From the NCBI GenBank assembly GCA_964016875.1, contig OZ024720.1:20076242-20140241 (forward strand): a stretch of 64,000 nucleotides of DNA, in the 5' to 3' direction. Positions 23,224 through 34,520 of the stretch are shown piece after piece. Numbering within the stretch: the stretch's first letter is position 1; each line of letters begins with the position of its first letter. Made by a program: the position numbers and the translations under genes. The notes under the pieces were generated by a model. It did no database searches. It was not told the origin of the DNA and saw only the letters and a list, made by a program, of their open reading frames with translations. This DNA comes from Fallopia convolvulus (lineage: Eukaryota > Streptophyta > Magnoliopsida > Caryophyllales > Polygonaceae).

Positions 23224-24944
23224 AAATACCCCATACTTAGACTTGCTTGTCCTCAAGCAATCAACAAGAAAAAAATCAAAACCATCAACACATTCATCAA
23301 GTCAATGCCCTTATCAAAAAGCAACATCATAAGCACAAGTAGAAATAAATAGACAAGTGAATCTAACGTCATCACACATATATAAGCAACTTCAAGCAAA
23401 AGCAACTAAAAATCCAACCTCACAAGGGTAATGTGTTTCTCTCAACTCTCATTTGTTTGGGCTTAAAATAACAATTCTCAACTCAATCCAATATGCAAAA
23501 ATCAACATAGTCATTGTTGCTTATATCACCAAACTCTCCACCAAAAATGTCAAAACATATAAAAATCATCAAGAGAACTTAGGCTCAATGAAAAACTTCA
23601 AAGGAGTTTTCATTTGGCCGGGTTGTAATTGGGCTTGGTAATAACAATAAGGCATGGTAATATTTTGGCTTGTGATGCTAAAAATATCCGGGAATAAAGA
23701 CTCCTAAAGACTCACACATATCCAAAACTTTAAAAAAAACATACCAAACTCACTCTTCATTATGCACACTCATTTCTTTCAACCCCCTTTAATATCCCAA
23801 CTAATTTTCTTATAAGACAATAAGGAAATTTTGGCTCATGCACTTTTTTCACTTATCAACTTCAAATTTTTTTTTCTGTTGGGAAGTTCGGTACCGACCC
23901 TACCAGGGTCGGTAACGAGCTCAAATTCTGCTTCTTTTTCTTTTTTTCCACTTCTTTTGTAGGTGCATTCAGAGAACCAACCTCCTTTTACATGATAAAC
24001 TAAGTCCTAATCCCAGAAAGGGTCAAGCTAACATCGGCTCGGGAATAATTTTGTGGAGCTATAAACAAAAGGCTTTAAGGCTCAAATTGGATTCAAAAAG
24101 AGGATAATGATAAGGTAGGTAAAAAGAAAGGATAAAAAGTGGGTTAAAGAAATAAGTTCTCCATCATATCATTTCACATGCAGTGAACTAATATCTCATA
24201 AAGGCTTCAAGAAATAAATAACCATATCAATGACAAGAGATAATATCCATAAGGAGAGTAAATCACACAAGAAAAGAAGAGGGACTCTTTGTGTTTTCCC
24301 TATAAGGCCAAAAACAACTCACAAGGTAGCAATATTTTGTTGGATTTCAATCACTTCTACCTAAGATCATATGTGCTCAATTTCATCACAAGCTAAATAT
24401 TCACATAAAAATAATTTTCAACACGATTCACGCAAAGGACTCCAAACATGCTATGGAATTACATGATCAAGCAAGTTAAAGCATATCATAGTACACCTAA
24501 GTGGAATATTATCAATCCTAAAAACAAAAACAAAGACACAAAAAAAGCTCAGTTTCCTTTTGTTCCACCCCATTCTTAAACCAAATAGTGTTCTCACTGT
24601 TTAAAACAAAGAAAGAATAAAGCAGATAAGAAAAGGGAACTCACAAAATAAAACTGAAGCTGTCTGAAACCATTGATTCTTGAGGAAATGAATTTTCTCA
24701 GGTTCTATAGAGGTCGGTACCGACCCTGTGGAGGTTGGTAACAAGCTTGCTGAATTGCCACCGAATGCCTTTGATTGTTATCTTCTTTGTTGTAGCACTT
24801 CATCTTCTTGTACCAAAGTCACTTTAGAAAAACTTCTATCCCTACTACACTAATCTAACCTAAAAACAAGTCAAAAGAAAGCTAGAAAAAAGAACCAAGA
24901 AAGCAAAAACTTCAAGGCAAAAACAAAAGGCTGGTTGCCTCCCA
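23224..24944 (-). other. Family 2 left unit, 3' non-coding internal region
   Basis: Minus-strand sequence between the splice-donor motif at 24984 and the 3' LTR. It has no domain and is AT-rich; palindromic module pairs occur at 23887-23921 and 24712-24748. In the right unit this interval carries an accessory ORF (52299-50749) that is missing here, so the left unit is internally deleted. Confidence 0.75.
23226..23260 (-). promoter_or_regulatory. Polypurine tract and adjacent hairpin, family 2
   Basis: On the minus strand TTGCTTG-AGGA-CAAGCAA (23260-23243) can form a 7 bp stem with a 4-base loop. It is followed within 10 bases by AGTATGGGGTA next to the LTR. The purine tract would prime plus-strand DNA synthesis. 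Confidence 0.7.
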
Positions 24945-24990
24945 TAAGCGCTACGTTTAACGTCGTTAGCCCGACGAACTTACCTTGGCC
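24945..24990 (-). promoter_or_regulatory. Family 2 conserved splice donor and GGGAGGCAACC motif
   Basis: Nine bases after the protease-ORF stop TGA comes GGCCAAG|GTAAGTTCG (donor at 24984/24983), then ACGACGTTAAACGTAGCG and TATGGGAGGCAACC. The same arrangement occurs at 53478 and 56864. Confidence 0.7.
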
Positions 24991-26420
24991 GATCAGGGCG
25001 GCTTCCATGCAGCTATGTCGGGTTCAAGAGAAACCCCATACTTAGAGGGAAAAGCTTCAAAGCTTCTCTCCAAGACATTCAATCCTCTATCATCCAAATG
25101 TATGCTTGGTAGTCCTACAACAGCGTTAGAAAAATCCGAAACCCAAGGAGGTTTCAACTCCTTCACAGTACTAACAATATAATCTTATATAGAACAAGGA
25201 TAGGAGAAGGGATCATGATCAGAATGTATTAAATCAGAATAAGAAGACTCACCTTTGTCTCGCAGAAAGTGGGTCGTTACCGAGGTGTAGGGGGTCGTTA
25301 CCGACTCTGTTGGATTTGTTAAAGCCTCGGTAACATGCCTAATTTCTCCTCCAGCTTCGTGCTCCTTTAGAAAAGAGTCGTTACCGACCCATGGTGGGTC
25401 GGTAGGCTCATTAATAGGCGAGTCTCCATTGATTTTTCTCATTTATGTACTCAGAGAGGGGTCGGTACTAAGCCATGTTGGGTCGGTAGGTCCCTCAGTA
25501 CTACAACTAGCAATCTTGCTCACGGCCGGATTGAAATGAAATTCGACCTTCTCTTCTCCAATATCAAACGTGAGAAGTCCTTTCCTAAAATCTACTCGTG
25601 CATTTGCGGTGGCTAAGAATGGTCTGCCTAGAATGATTGGCACCACAAGGTCTTCCGGCATATCTAGCACAATGAAGTCCTTGGGAACAAAAAATTTTAC
25701 AACTTGGATAGGAACGTCGTCCACGAATCTAGTTGCTTTCACACAAGATCCGTCCGCCATATAGAGATTCATATTGACAAGCTCCAGTGGTCCCATGTTT
25801 GCCTTGGTCCAGATAGATAATGGTAATAAACTGACACTGGCACCTAGATCACATAGAGCTTTAAAACAATGAGTCCCAATACCAATTGAAATTGCAAACT
25901 TACCCGGATCACCTAGCTTTTCCGGAATCTTTATAGATCGGACTTCACTTGATATCTCCGAAATAGATCTTTTCCTACTCAGAATCACTTTTAAAAATTT
26001 AGTATAGGCAGGCATTTCATTCAGGGCTTTAGTAAATGGTATAGAAATATTTAAGCCTTGAAGAATTTTGACAAAACGTCTAAACTTTCCTTCCATGACA
26101 TTATTAGACTTCTTAATCGGGAAAGGAAGAGTTTTTGATGTACTCGGGAAAGAGATAGACCTGGATCGAAGCCCTACGGAATCGAAAAGAGGGTCGATTG
26201 GTGTAGATGGGTCGGTACCGACCCTAGAGGGGTTGATAACGAGCTCTGAGTTTGGTTCAGAAGACTTACTTGGCTTCGAGTGCTCGATATCGACTTGGGA
26301 AGCCTTGGTATCGAGTGGTTGAGCCTCGATATCGACCTTGTTGGGGTCGGTAACGAGCTCAACTAGGGCATTAGCTTCGTTGTCGTGCTCTGTATCTTTT
26401 GGCTTTGTTTGATCTAGCAA
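24991..26420 (-). pseudogene. Family 2 protease-region ORF, left unit
   Basis: The frame from 26420 to 25443 contains a retropepsin-like domain of the gypsy type: the catalytic loop ALCDLGASVSLLPLS (about 25860-25815), then FIVLDM and PIILGRPFLATA (near 25680-25600). It would cleave the Gag polyprotein. A stop at 25443 and another near 25185 break the frame; beyond them the tail continues as KPPWVSDFSNAVVG and ends DIAAWKPP before TGA at about 24993. No RT, RNase H or integrase follows, so this family is non-autonomous. Palindromic modules lie inside the coding sequence (25262-25300, 25378-25405, 26211-26243). Confidence 0.85.
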
Positions 26421-26570
26421 CTCTCTTCCGCTCCTAAGGTGTATGGATGGAATTTGTCCACTAAGGTTTTCCTCGGGTCGGCACGAAAGTTTCCCTTGAG
26501 GTCTTGGAATACGTGTAGCAAGGTTACCCAGTTGGGAGTCAACACTCTTTTTCCAGATCTCGAACTCTCC

Positions 26571-27283
26571 CTACCATTTCATCTGATTGTTAAGGTTTGC
26601 TTGGACTCCATTAATGCCCTCTTGTAGCCCTTGTACCCATGAAGGTGGCTCTTGATAGCCTGGAGGTCTATAAGGCGGAACCCTTTGTTCTTGCTGAGGA
26701 GGTTGGCTCCCTTGGCCATTTGCATAATTGCCCCAGGTGGGTTGGTTGTTATTCCTCCCTGCATAAAAATGTTGGTTCCTATATGGTCCCCTTATGTAGT
26801 TAGCTTCTTCATATGCCTCAGCAACACGTACCTGTTGCAAGTTAGTGCAGGCGGAAGTAGCATGGGCTTGAGACCTATATTCTTGATAAGATGGAGATGA
26901 TTTAAGATAACTTACCTGCTTCTTCAGGCGATTAATCTCGTCTAGCAAGAATTGGTGCTTCACTTCAAGGTCGACCTCATCCTTGTTGGGATTGTAAAGC
27001 CTTTGTTGGGCTGTTGGGCTTCTTGCACTCCATACATTGCATCGTAGTTGGTCAACTTGTCAAGCAATGCCCACGCTTCATCGGGATCCATCTCAATAAA
27101 ACCGCAAGCAGTGTGCAGGTTGATGCGGTTTTTCGTCTCAACATTGATCCCTTGGAAGAAGATTTCTTGGAGCACATATCGTGGTTGCCCATGGGTAGGG
27201 CACTGTCTAAGCATCTCCTTGATCTCTCGCATGTCTCCACAAATGTCTCATTAGGCAACTGGTGGTAGGAGGTGATACGTTTC
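26571..27283 (-). pseudogene. Family 2 gag fragment, left unit
   Basis: Read from 27283 leftward, the sequence encodes the second half of an Athila-like Gag: LPNETFVETCERSR, EMLRQCPTHGQPRYVLQEIF, DEAWALLDKLTNYDAMYGV, then a nucleocapsid-like tail with YRPPGYQEPPSWVQGL (near 26640). It is close to the Gag of the Athila units (residues around 215-300 there). The N-terminal half and the primer-binding site are missing: Gag begins directly at the LTR end (27284). A frame change near 26960 and a stop at 26571 add to the decay. Confidence 0.85.
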
Positions 27284-28756
27284 TGTTGAAGGGAAGATTT
27301 AACTTGATAACAAATAAAATTTGTAGTCAAGACCCCGCTGAGTATAGTGAAGTCAGGATCATCCATGGGAAGCAAGGTTGTCTGTTTACCAAACTAAAAA
27401 CAAGGAAACAAAGTAAAACAAAGCAAAAACAGCTACGACAGACCTCGTTAACGACCTTGTCAGGGTCGTTAACGATCCTGGGTTTCTACTTGAAACAAAT
27501 TAAATAATGATGCAAGTGTAGGCTCGGTATCGATCCAAGTGCCTCGGTAACGAGTGAAATCGAATGCTAAAATTAAGAAAATCAAAGGATAAAAAGCTCA
27601 AGGACAAGGGTTACCACAACATATCTATGCATATAAACTCATATGAAGATAAAGATCATGCCTTTAAAGATAAATCTATCAAATTTTGTCGATTAAACAA
27701 GCAAATCAATCAACTTTCATAAATCAATTCACTTTATTACTTGTTTTGAATCCAAAGCTCGAAACTTTCGTTATTGAACAATATCAACATTCAAGTTCAC
27801 AACTTTCTCTTTCGATCAAGCAATAAACTCAAATTACTTCAACTCTCGTCTAAGCATAAACACAACAAGCAATTCAAAAGATAAAAGGCAATCAAAACTC
27901 AACACATTCATTCAACCATGCACAACTATGTCGAGTTTCAACCCCTACCCTAGAAAAGTAAACTACTCACTCTTCATTGAATCAAAGCAAACAACTTTAT
28001 TCAAAGAGAACATTGAAAAGAAAAACTTACTTGAAATAAAAGAAATATCGTCTTGCAACCACACGTGGAATCCGAAACAACTGTAAGAAACACAAACAAG
28101 AAGCTCAATCACTGAACCCAAACCCCTTCCTCTTTCTCGATCGCAAAATAGTCTGAGTTCTCTCTCTCTTGACTTCTCTCCTAAGAAACTAATCGAATCC
28201 CCCTTTGCCTAGGCTAGAACAAGGGTATTTATACTAAGAAGGCTATCTAATAAAAGATCTAAAAGATAAAAACTTACCAAACTAAAAGATTACAAGATAA
28301 AAGATATATATCCTGAAAGTCGGTTGCGCTCTACCGACACAGGTCACTTCGTTAATGACCTGCACAGGGTCGGTAGACACTTGCTGAATCCCTTAGAAAA
28401 AACTCTGATGCACAGCTCGGTAACGACCCTCACAAATCGTTAATGAGCCTCTGTTTTGGCTTATTTTGAACTCTTTCCTTGGCTTAACTTTGCATTTCAA
28501 CTTGATCTTTCCATGCACTCTTCTTTCTCCTCTTCTATGCATTCCACACTCCATTACTTCACTTCAGCTTCGCTTGAAAAAGCTCAATTCCGCTTCAAAA
28601 ACCTATAAAAAGACACAAAACGGAGTAGCTTCCATAATTTTTTACAAAATATGCAAACTTATCCAAAAACACACAAAACTAACTCTAAAACTTACTAAAA
28701 CTAAACAAAACAACCTAAGAAAGACAACTAAAACTAGACCAAAAATACGAACTTCA
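27284..28756 (-). mobile_element. Family 2 LTR iii, shared between two tandem units
   Basis: Minus-strand LTR of 1,473 bp, starting TGAAGTTCG at 28756 and ending CTTCCCTTCAACA at 27284. To its left lies gag of the left unit, so it acts as that unit's 5' LTR. To its right (28757 on) lies a polypurine tract and 3' internal region of a second unit, so it is also that unit's 3' LTR. Palindromic modules at 27444-27480 and about 28345-28375; TATA-like box near 28220. Confidence 0.87.
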
Positions 28757-29465
28757 AAATACCCCATAATTAAGCTTGCTTGTCCTCAATCAATCACTAT
28801 ACAATAACCTTAACCAAACAATCTTGCTTATCAAGTAATAGCCATCATCTAAAAAGCAACATCAAAAAATAGCAAAAAATAGCAAATGACTATTAACGTC
28901 ATTACACATATTTAAGCACTAATATACATAAGCATATACAATCCAACCTCACCAAGGATAATGTGTTTCACTCAACTCTCAAGTGTTTGGGCTTATAAAT
29001 TCAATCTCTCAACTCCATCTTATATGAAAAAACTCATAGAAATTGGAACTTATATCACGAAACTCTCCACCTAAAATTTGTCAAAACAAGCAAAAATCAT
29101 CAAGAGAACTTAGGCTCAATGAAAAACTTCATAGAAGTTTCCATCCAGCCGGGTTGTAATGGGGCTTGGTAAAGACAAATATGCGTGAGAAATATTTTTC
29201 TTATGTGGTGCTAATAATATCCGGGAATCAAAGACTCCTAAAAACTCACACACTTCCAAAACTTTCAAAAGATATACCAAACTCACTCTTATTATGCTCA
29301 AACTCACTCACCTTTCAAATCCTAGAAAGCCTCATATAAACATAAAAGAATCTCTGATTTAACTTTAAACACAATGCACATCTTCTTCATCTCCTTTCAT
29401 TTCAACATTTTTTCTTCTTTTTTTCTTCTTCTCGACTAGCCTTGTTAATGACCTAAAAGGGTCGA
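28757..29465 (-). other. Family 2 right unit, 3' non-coding part
   Basis: Minus-strand continuation of the right unit next to LTR iii: purine tract, an imperfect copy of the PPT hairpin (about 28775-28793) and AT-rich sequence homologous to 23224-23903. It stops inside a palindromic module (AATGACCTAAAAGGGTCG) where the Athila array begins; the unit resumes at 49960. Confidence 0.8.
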
Positions 29466-29837
29466 TGATGTCTCTTTATTTGGTGGTGTTTTCATATGTG
29501 ATTTCCTTCGTAAATATGTTTCTTTTTCCCCTTTTCTTGCGTGTTTTGTTCCTTTTTAGCTTAGTTCCCGTATTTCTATGAGATTCGGAGACTACGCGCA
29601 TTTTATGTGTTTTGTAGGTAATTTGGCGTGAATCGAGGATCTATTTGAAGGAGGGACGAGACACGGAGCAAAGGCCGAGCTAAAGCGGGAAAGAGAGGAG
29701 CAAGCTATGAAGAAGAACAAGAGGAAAGCCAACAAGAAGAAGGTGGAACGAGGTCTGGACCGAGTTGCAACCACGCCGGGCCCGACTTGGGAGATTTCAA
29801 CCTCGGACCGAGATGCACAGTACCTCGGGCCCGATGT
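29466..29837 (+). mobile_element. Athila LTR0, 5' stub
   Basis: Matches the first 372 bp of LTR1 and LTR2 nearly base for base, from TGATGTCTC up to GGGCCCGATGTC, then switches to 3' internal sequence. Confidence 0.93.
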
Positions 29838-30474
29838 CATAAGAAAGTCGGTCCAAATGTAGAAAGTGTGGAAAATCCAACAAAAAGCCTAAGAGCAAAG
29901 ATGGAGTGGAATGTTAAGTGAAATTTTGGGTTGAAGGGAAAAATGTTAAGTCTTTTGGGTGAGTGTGAAAGTAATTGTGGAATTTTGGTGAAGTGGTGAG
30001 AGTTTAGGTTGTTCAATCCCGATTATAAGCACCACAAGACCAAATAATTCCTACCTTGAGAAATACCAAAAACCCCATTACAACCCGGCCGAATGGAACC
30101 TCTTTGAGGACCTCCATTGAGCCAAGTTCGAAATTCTTTGTGTACCTTGTATTAGGCATCTCTAGGTGGAGGAATTGGTGATATTAGCTTCAATAGTAAA
30201 GTCCTTACTTGCATGAATTTTGAGCTTGAGTGTTCATTGCTAAACCCAAACACATGATGAGAGATACACATTCACATATCCCTAAAGTGAGGCTTAGTTG
30301 CATTGACTCTTTTACTTGGAACACTTAATCATGTGTGATGATGTAATCTTGCTTGAATATCAATCACTTGTGCTTAAAATGTGTTTTCATACGAGGCTTT
30401 ACTTGAAGATTATGTTTCGGTCTTGCTTACATTGTTATTGCTTGAGGACAAGCAAGTTTAAGTATGGGGTATTT
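29838..30474 (+). other. Athila 3' internal fragment joined to LTR0
   Basis: Homologous to 38990-39626, the non-coding end of internal A, including the PPT hairpin (30438-30455) and purine tract (30460-30471). The join with LTR0 lies within an 11 bp word, GGCCCGATGTC (29828-29838), present in both parents. Confidence 0.93.
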
Positions 30475-31890
30475 TGATGTCTCTTTATTTGGTGGTGTTT
30501 TCATATGTGATTTCCTTCGTAAATATGTTTCTTTTTCCCCTTTTCTTGCGTGTTTTGTTCCTTTTTAGCTTAGTTACCGTATTTCTATGAGATTCGGAGA
30601 CTACGCGCATTTTATGTGTTTTGTAGGTAATTTGGCATGAATCGAGGATCTATTTGAAGGAGGGACGAGACACGGAGCAAAGGCCGAGCTAAAGCGGGAA
30701 AGAGAGGAGCAAGCTATGAAGAAGAACAAGAGGAAAGCCAACAAGAAGAAGGTGGAACGAGGTCTGGACCGAGTTGCAACCACGCCGGGCCCGACTTGGG
30801 AGATTTCAACCTCGGACCGAGATGCACAGTACCTGAGGCCCGATGTCCTCCGTGTCGGTCCGAGTCGGTCACCGGACTACTTGGGCTCCAAGGCACGAAT
30901 TTGTGGACTTCCACTTTTGCCCCTCATCTAATCTATAAAAGGCCGTCTTGTCTTCTAATTTGGGTTCCCTCCCACACACACAAAAGGGTTCCACACACTT
31001 GAGAAGGAACCAAGAGGATACTTGGAGAGCAAGGAGGAAGGAGAAGAGGAGGAAGAGAGAGAGAATCGGCCAAGAGAGAGGAAGGCTTGATAGGTTTTGT
31101 TGATTGTTTAGCTTTGCTTTGTTTTGATCTTGTGGATTTGAAAACCCTTGATTGGAATTTGTGGATTGCTTTGGATTTGAATGAAACTTTGCTTTGTTTT
31201 GAGATTGATGATGTTGATTGCTTTCCCTTTTGATTTGTTTGCTTTCTTTGCTTGCCACATGGAGTAGATCTCCTTGATCTTGGGTTATGGGGGAAAACCC
31301 TAGCTAGGTTTGGGCTAGAAACCCCAATTCCATAGCCTTGGATGTTTGATCTAAGGAAACCACTCTACATAGATCTACAATTCCTTGCGAAAGTTGGGAA
31401 TCAAGGCTTGAGATTGGCAAAGTAGCGAAAGTGAACATGTGTCAATCTCAAGACCTTTCTTCGAAGGGGATTTCCCCAAGGATCGAGGTGTAGAAGTGGT
31501 TGGAACGAGGGCGAAAGCACTCGATCCTAGTCCGATCATCACTCATTGCTTGAATTAGGGTGGAAAAGCCTTAATCTACTAGGGAAGGAACCCAAAAGCC
31601 CAAGATTTACTTTTAATCCTTGAAAGTTCGACAACCCCAGCTACCTCGGGCCCGACTTACCCAGTGTCGGTCCCGACTTCCTCTTGACGCCAACCTCGGG
31701 CCCGACGTGACCTCAGTGTCGGTCCCGACTGTTTTCTTTGTTTTCCTTTGTTTTACGCTCTCCTTTCTAGCTTTTTAGTATCTAGGCACATCGATCGAGT
31801 AGACTTCCCGAGTGTTCGACACCCACCACGTGCTACAACGGGGTCGGGTTATAAATTGTATCTCTAGACCCTCGCACCGAGAGGCGATCA
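30475..31890 (+). mobile_element. Athila LTR1 (5' LTR of unit A)
   Basis: 1,416 bp, TGATGTCTC...GCGATCA, preceded by a purine tract and followed after six bases by the primer-binding site. TATAAAAG at 30934 is a good core promoter. Palindromic modules at 30765-30880 and 31638-31730. I count about eight differences from LTR2 (roughly 0.6 percent). Confidence 0.95.
30934..30941 (+). promoter_or_regulatory. TATA box of Athila LTR1
   Basis: TATAAAAG about 460 bp into the LTR. Conserved at 40086 (LTR2), 49238 (LTR3) and 58158-58164 (minus-strand copy). Confidence 0.75.
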
Positions 31891-31896
31891 AAAGAT

Positions 31897-31914
31897 TGGC
31901 GCCGTTTCCGGGGA
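31897..31914 (+). promoter_or_regulatory. Primer-binding site of unit A (one mismatch)
   Basis: TGGCGCCGTTTCCGGGGA, complementary to the 3' end of tRNA-Asp except for T in place of G at position 11. Confidence 0.9.
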
Positions 31915-31941
31915 AGTCTAAGTGCATCGAATGCCAATTTG

Positions 31942-32038
31942 GTGAGTTTCTTGTGTTTTGGTAGTGATTTGGGTGTGGGAATAGCCCAAACCCTTTGTTT
32001 GTTTTTGATTTGTTTTGGTTTGTGTCTTTGTTTCGTAG
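31942..32038 (+). other. Possible leader intron of unit A
   Basis: Between primer site and gag: TTTG|GTGAGTTT donor at 31941/31942, a long T-rich stretch and TTTCGTAG|G acceptor ending at 32038, five bases before the gag ATG. A 97 bp intron is plausible; unproven. Confidence 0.4.
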
Positions 32039-32042
32039 GTTT

Positions 32043-34520
32043 ATGCTAACTCGTTCCTCCCGAGGAACACTTGAGCTTGAGTTTGTGAGTGATCCGGAAA
32101 GTATTCTCAAGGAAGCCCGAAGAAGGAAAAGGATGGCGAATCAAGCTCTCCATGTTGATGAAGAGTTGGCTCAACTTAGGGTCGAAATGTCTAGATTGCA
32201 ACTTCAGAAGGACAATCAAGAGGAGGTGGCAAGAAGAGAACGGGAGCAACGGATGAGAGCCGAGGCTCAACTCAACGCTCTACCCCGTAATGCACGCCAA
32301 TACATGCATCCGGAGTTGAGGGTACCCGAACCGGCTATTGTGCTTCCCGAGGTTGCCAAGAATTTTGAGATCAAGACGCAATTCATCACCCTCATCAAGC
32401 GTGATCAATTCGAGGGCCGTCCACATGAGTGTCCCATAGAGCACGTCAAACGCTTTGTGGACATGTGTGAGACGATCTCTACCGATGAGGAGACATTGGA
32501 GTATGTGCTTCTAAAGGCGTTCAAATGGTCACTTGGGGGCAAGGCCACACATTGGCTCGAGAGCCAAGCTCCTAGGTCAATCACAACTTGGAAGACACTC
32601 TATGATGCTTTCTTGATGAAGTTCTTCCCGCCCTCAAAAACAACCGAGCTAAGAAGGAAGATTGCAAGCTTTCAACAAGGTCCGAATGAGCCTCTCTTCG
32701 AAGCATGGGACCGTTTCAAGGAGATGTTGCGCCAATGTCCTACTCATGGCCAACAACCATATGTGCTTCAAGACATCTTTTTCCAAGGCATCAATCCGGT
32801 AACGAAGGACAAGCTCAATCTCCACACCGATTGTGGGTTCATAGACTTGACACCGGATCAAGCTTGGGAGCTACTTGACAAGCTATCCGATTATGAGGCC
32901 ATGTATGGGGTGAGTCAAGCTAGCAAAGAGGTGAAAGTTCAAGGTGAAGGTGCAAGGAAGTTATATGATCCAAAGGGAGAAGACATTGATAGGGATGTGA
33001 AGCTCCAATTCCTTGAAGGTGAAGTGAGCAAGCTTAAGAGGCAACTCCACTACTACAAGCAAAATGCTAGAGCTTGTGAGGAGTGTGGATCCTTTGCACA
33101 TGCTACACAAGTTTGTCCGAATGAGAGCCAAGTGCGCTTGGCCGAGCGAATTGAGGAGGCAAACTATGTTCGAGGAAATTTCGGTGGAAGAGGCAATTTC
33201 AACAATGGTGGCAATGGCCGGTGGAACAACGGTCAAGCTCAAGGTTACAACAACAACTTCAACCAAAATGAGCCAAGGGCGCCACCACCACCATATAGAC
33301 CACCGGGATTCAATGAGCTACAATCATTTGCTCAAGAGATGAGAGACGGGTTCAAGGAGATGAGGACCCAATTCAATGAGTTTGGTGCATGGAGGAGGCA
33401 AGTCGACAATCAATTTGCCCAAATCGCAACTCAAGCCCCGAGAGAGAATGGGAGACTTCCGGGCCGACCCGAGGAGAACCCTCGAGCTCAAAACAATCAA
33501 AATGAAGTCCGGGCAATTGGATTGAGAAGTGGCCGAAACCTACCCGAGCCACACATGCCTAAGACGAATGAAGAAAGTCGGACCAACTTACCCAGCAAGT
33601 CGGGTCCGACATCCCTCGATGTCGACCCAGCAAGAAGATCGACTCCTTCACCCCGGAAAAAGGTTGAGAGCAACTCGGGCCCGACGTACCCGAACCTCGA
33701 TCCAACTCCTTTGCCTCGGACCGAGATCCACAACACCGGGCCCGACATGGTGCCTACGTCGGTCCAACCAGGAAATGTTGTAAGTGAAGTGGGGAAGTCC
33801 AAAGAGGTTGATCCGAGCAAGATTCAAGGTGCAACAATTCTTCCATATCCCTCGATGAAACCGAAAGATGTTGTTGAGAACAAGTTCAAGAGGTTTCTCA
33901 AGCTCTTGCAAGGCTTGAACATCTCTATCCCATTCACCGATGCATTGAGCGAGATGCCATCTTATGCCAAGTTTTTAAAGGAGATTTTGAGCAAGAAGAG
34001 GTCGATAGTTGAAATGCAAGATGAGGTCAAGACCTTGGAGTTACCGCAAAAGCTAGGAGATCCCGGTCGCTTTGCTGTAACTATTGGTGTGGGGTCTCAA
34101 AATTTCCAAGCCTTATGTGACCTTGGAGCAAGCACGAGCATGATTCCTTACACCATATGGAAATCCACATCCATGGGTCTCATAGCTCCGGTCAACATGA
34201 GGTTAACGATAGCGGATGGGTCGTCCATCGAGCCAATTGGTATCGTCGAGGATTACCCCGTTTGCATTGACGGCCACTATGTTCCAATCGACTTTGTTGT
34301 GGTGGACATGATAGAAGTGCCGGGTGAACCAATTATACTAGGGAGACCTTTCCTTGCTACGGTTGGGGCAATCATTGATGTAAAAAAGGGCCACTTGTCT
34401 CTAGACATTGGAGGAAGAGAGATTGAGTTTTTCTTAAGGACAACTTCAAAAGGGACCGTACATAAGGAAGCTAAGACGATCCAAGTTCCTCTTGGATTGC
34501 AATGGGAAGCCGTTTTCTAA
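32043..34520 (+). CDS. Athila unit A Gag-protease
   Basis: The frame is open from 31995, but I place the start at ATG 32043, just after an acceptor-like TTTCGTAG, giving about 825 residues beginning MLTRSSRGTLELEF. Domains: a coiled N-terminal part (residues 30-80), the retrotransposon Gag core (around 130-260, with FEAWDRFKEMLRQC), a CCHC knuckle CEECGSFAHATQVC (near 33070-33115), a linker with proline-rich YRPPGFNE, then a Gly-Pro rich linker encoding the palindromic modules (33574-33770), and a retropepsin-like protease with ALCDLGASTSMIP (near 34110-34150) and IILGRPFLATVGA. It ends EAVF and stop because of an extra T in TTTT (34513-34516); in the other frame the sequence continues as KKSSPRELRLK into RT. 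The same extra base is in unit B. Confidence 0.93.
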   Translation: MLTRSSRGTLELEFVSDPESILKEARRRKRMANQALHVDEELAQLRVEMSRLQLQKDNQEEVARREREQRMRAEAQLNALPRNARQYMHPELRVPEPAIVLPEVAKNFEIKTQFITLIKRDQFEGRPHECPIEHVKRFVDMCETISTDEETLEYVLLKAFKWSLGGKATHWLESQAPRSITTWKTLYDAFLMKFFPPSKTTELRRKIASFQQGPNEPLFEAWDRFKEMLRQCPTHGQQPYVLQDIFFQGINPVTKDKLNLHTDCGFIDLTPDQAWELLDKLSDYEAMYGVSQASKEVKVQGEGARKLYDPKGEDIDRDVKLQFLEGEVSKLKRQLHYYKQNARACEECGSFAHATQVCPNESQVRLAERIEEANYVRGNFGGRGNFNNGGNGRWNNGQAQGYNNNFNQNEPRAPPPPYRPPGFNELQSFAQEMRDGFKEMRTQFNEFGAWRRQVDNQFAQIATQAPRENGRLPGRPEENPRAQNNQNEVRAIGLRSGRNLPEPHMPKTNEESRTNLPSKSGPTSLDVDPARRSTPSPRKKVESNSGPTYPNLDPTPLPRTEIHNTGPDMVPTSVQPGNVVSEVGKSKEVDPSKIQGATILPYPSMKPKDVVENKFKRFLKLLQGLNISIPFTDALSEMPSYAKFLKEILSKKRSIVEMQDEVKTLELPQKLGDPGRFAVTIGVGSQNFQALCDLGASTSMIPYTIWKSTSMGLIAPVNMRLTIADGSSIEPIGIVEDYPVCIDGHYVPIDFVVVDMIEVPGEPIILGRPFLATVGAIIDVKKGHLSLDIGGREIEFFLRTTSKGTVHKEAKTIQVPLGLQWEAVF

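Noticed and set aside
30765..31730. Spaced short repeats that could be taken for a CRISPR array
   Set aside because: The repeats are palindromic 10-mers with irregular spacing inside a plant LTR. Unit length, spacer regularity and context do not fit CRISPR.
32046..33911. Several minus-strand frames of 70-107 codons opposite gag
   Set aside because: They overlap clear Gag-protease coding, recur identically in unit B, and have no domain of their own.
34492..34520. Programmed frameshift between gag-protease and RT
   Set aside because: The overlap results from one extra T in a short T run, and the zero-frame protein continues perfectly if it is ignored. A simple shared mutation is more likely, although I cannot exclude slippage.
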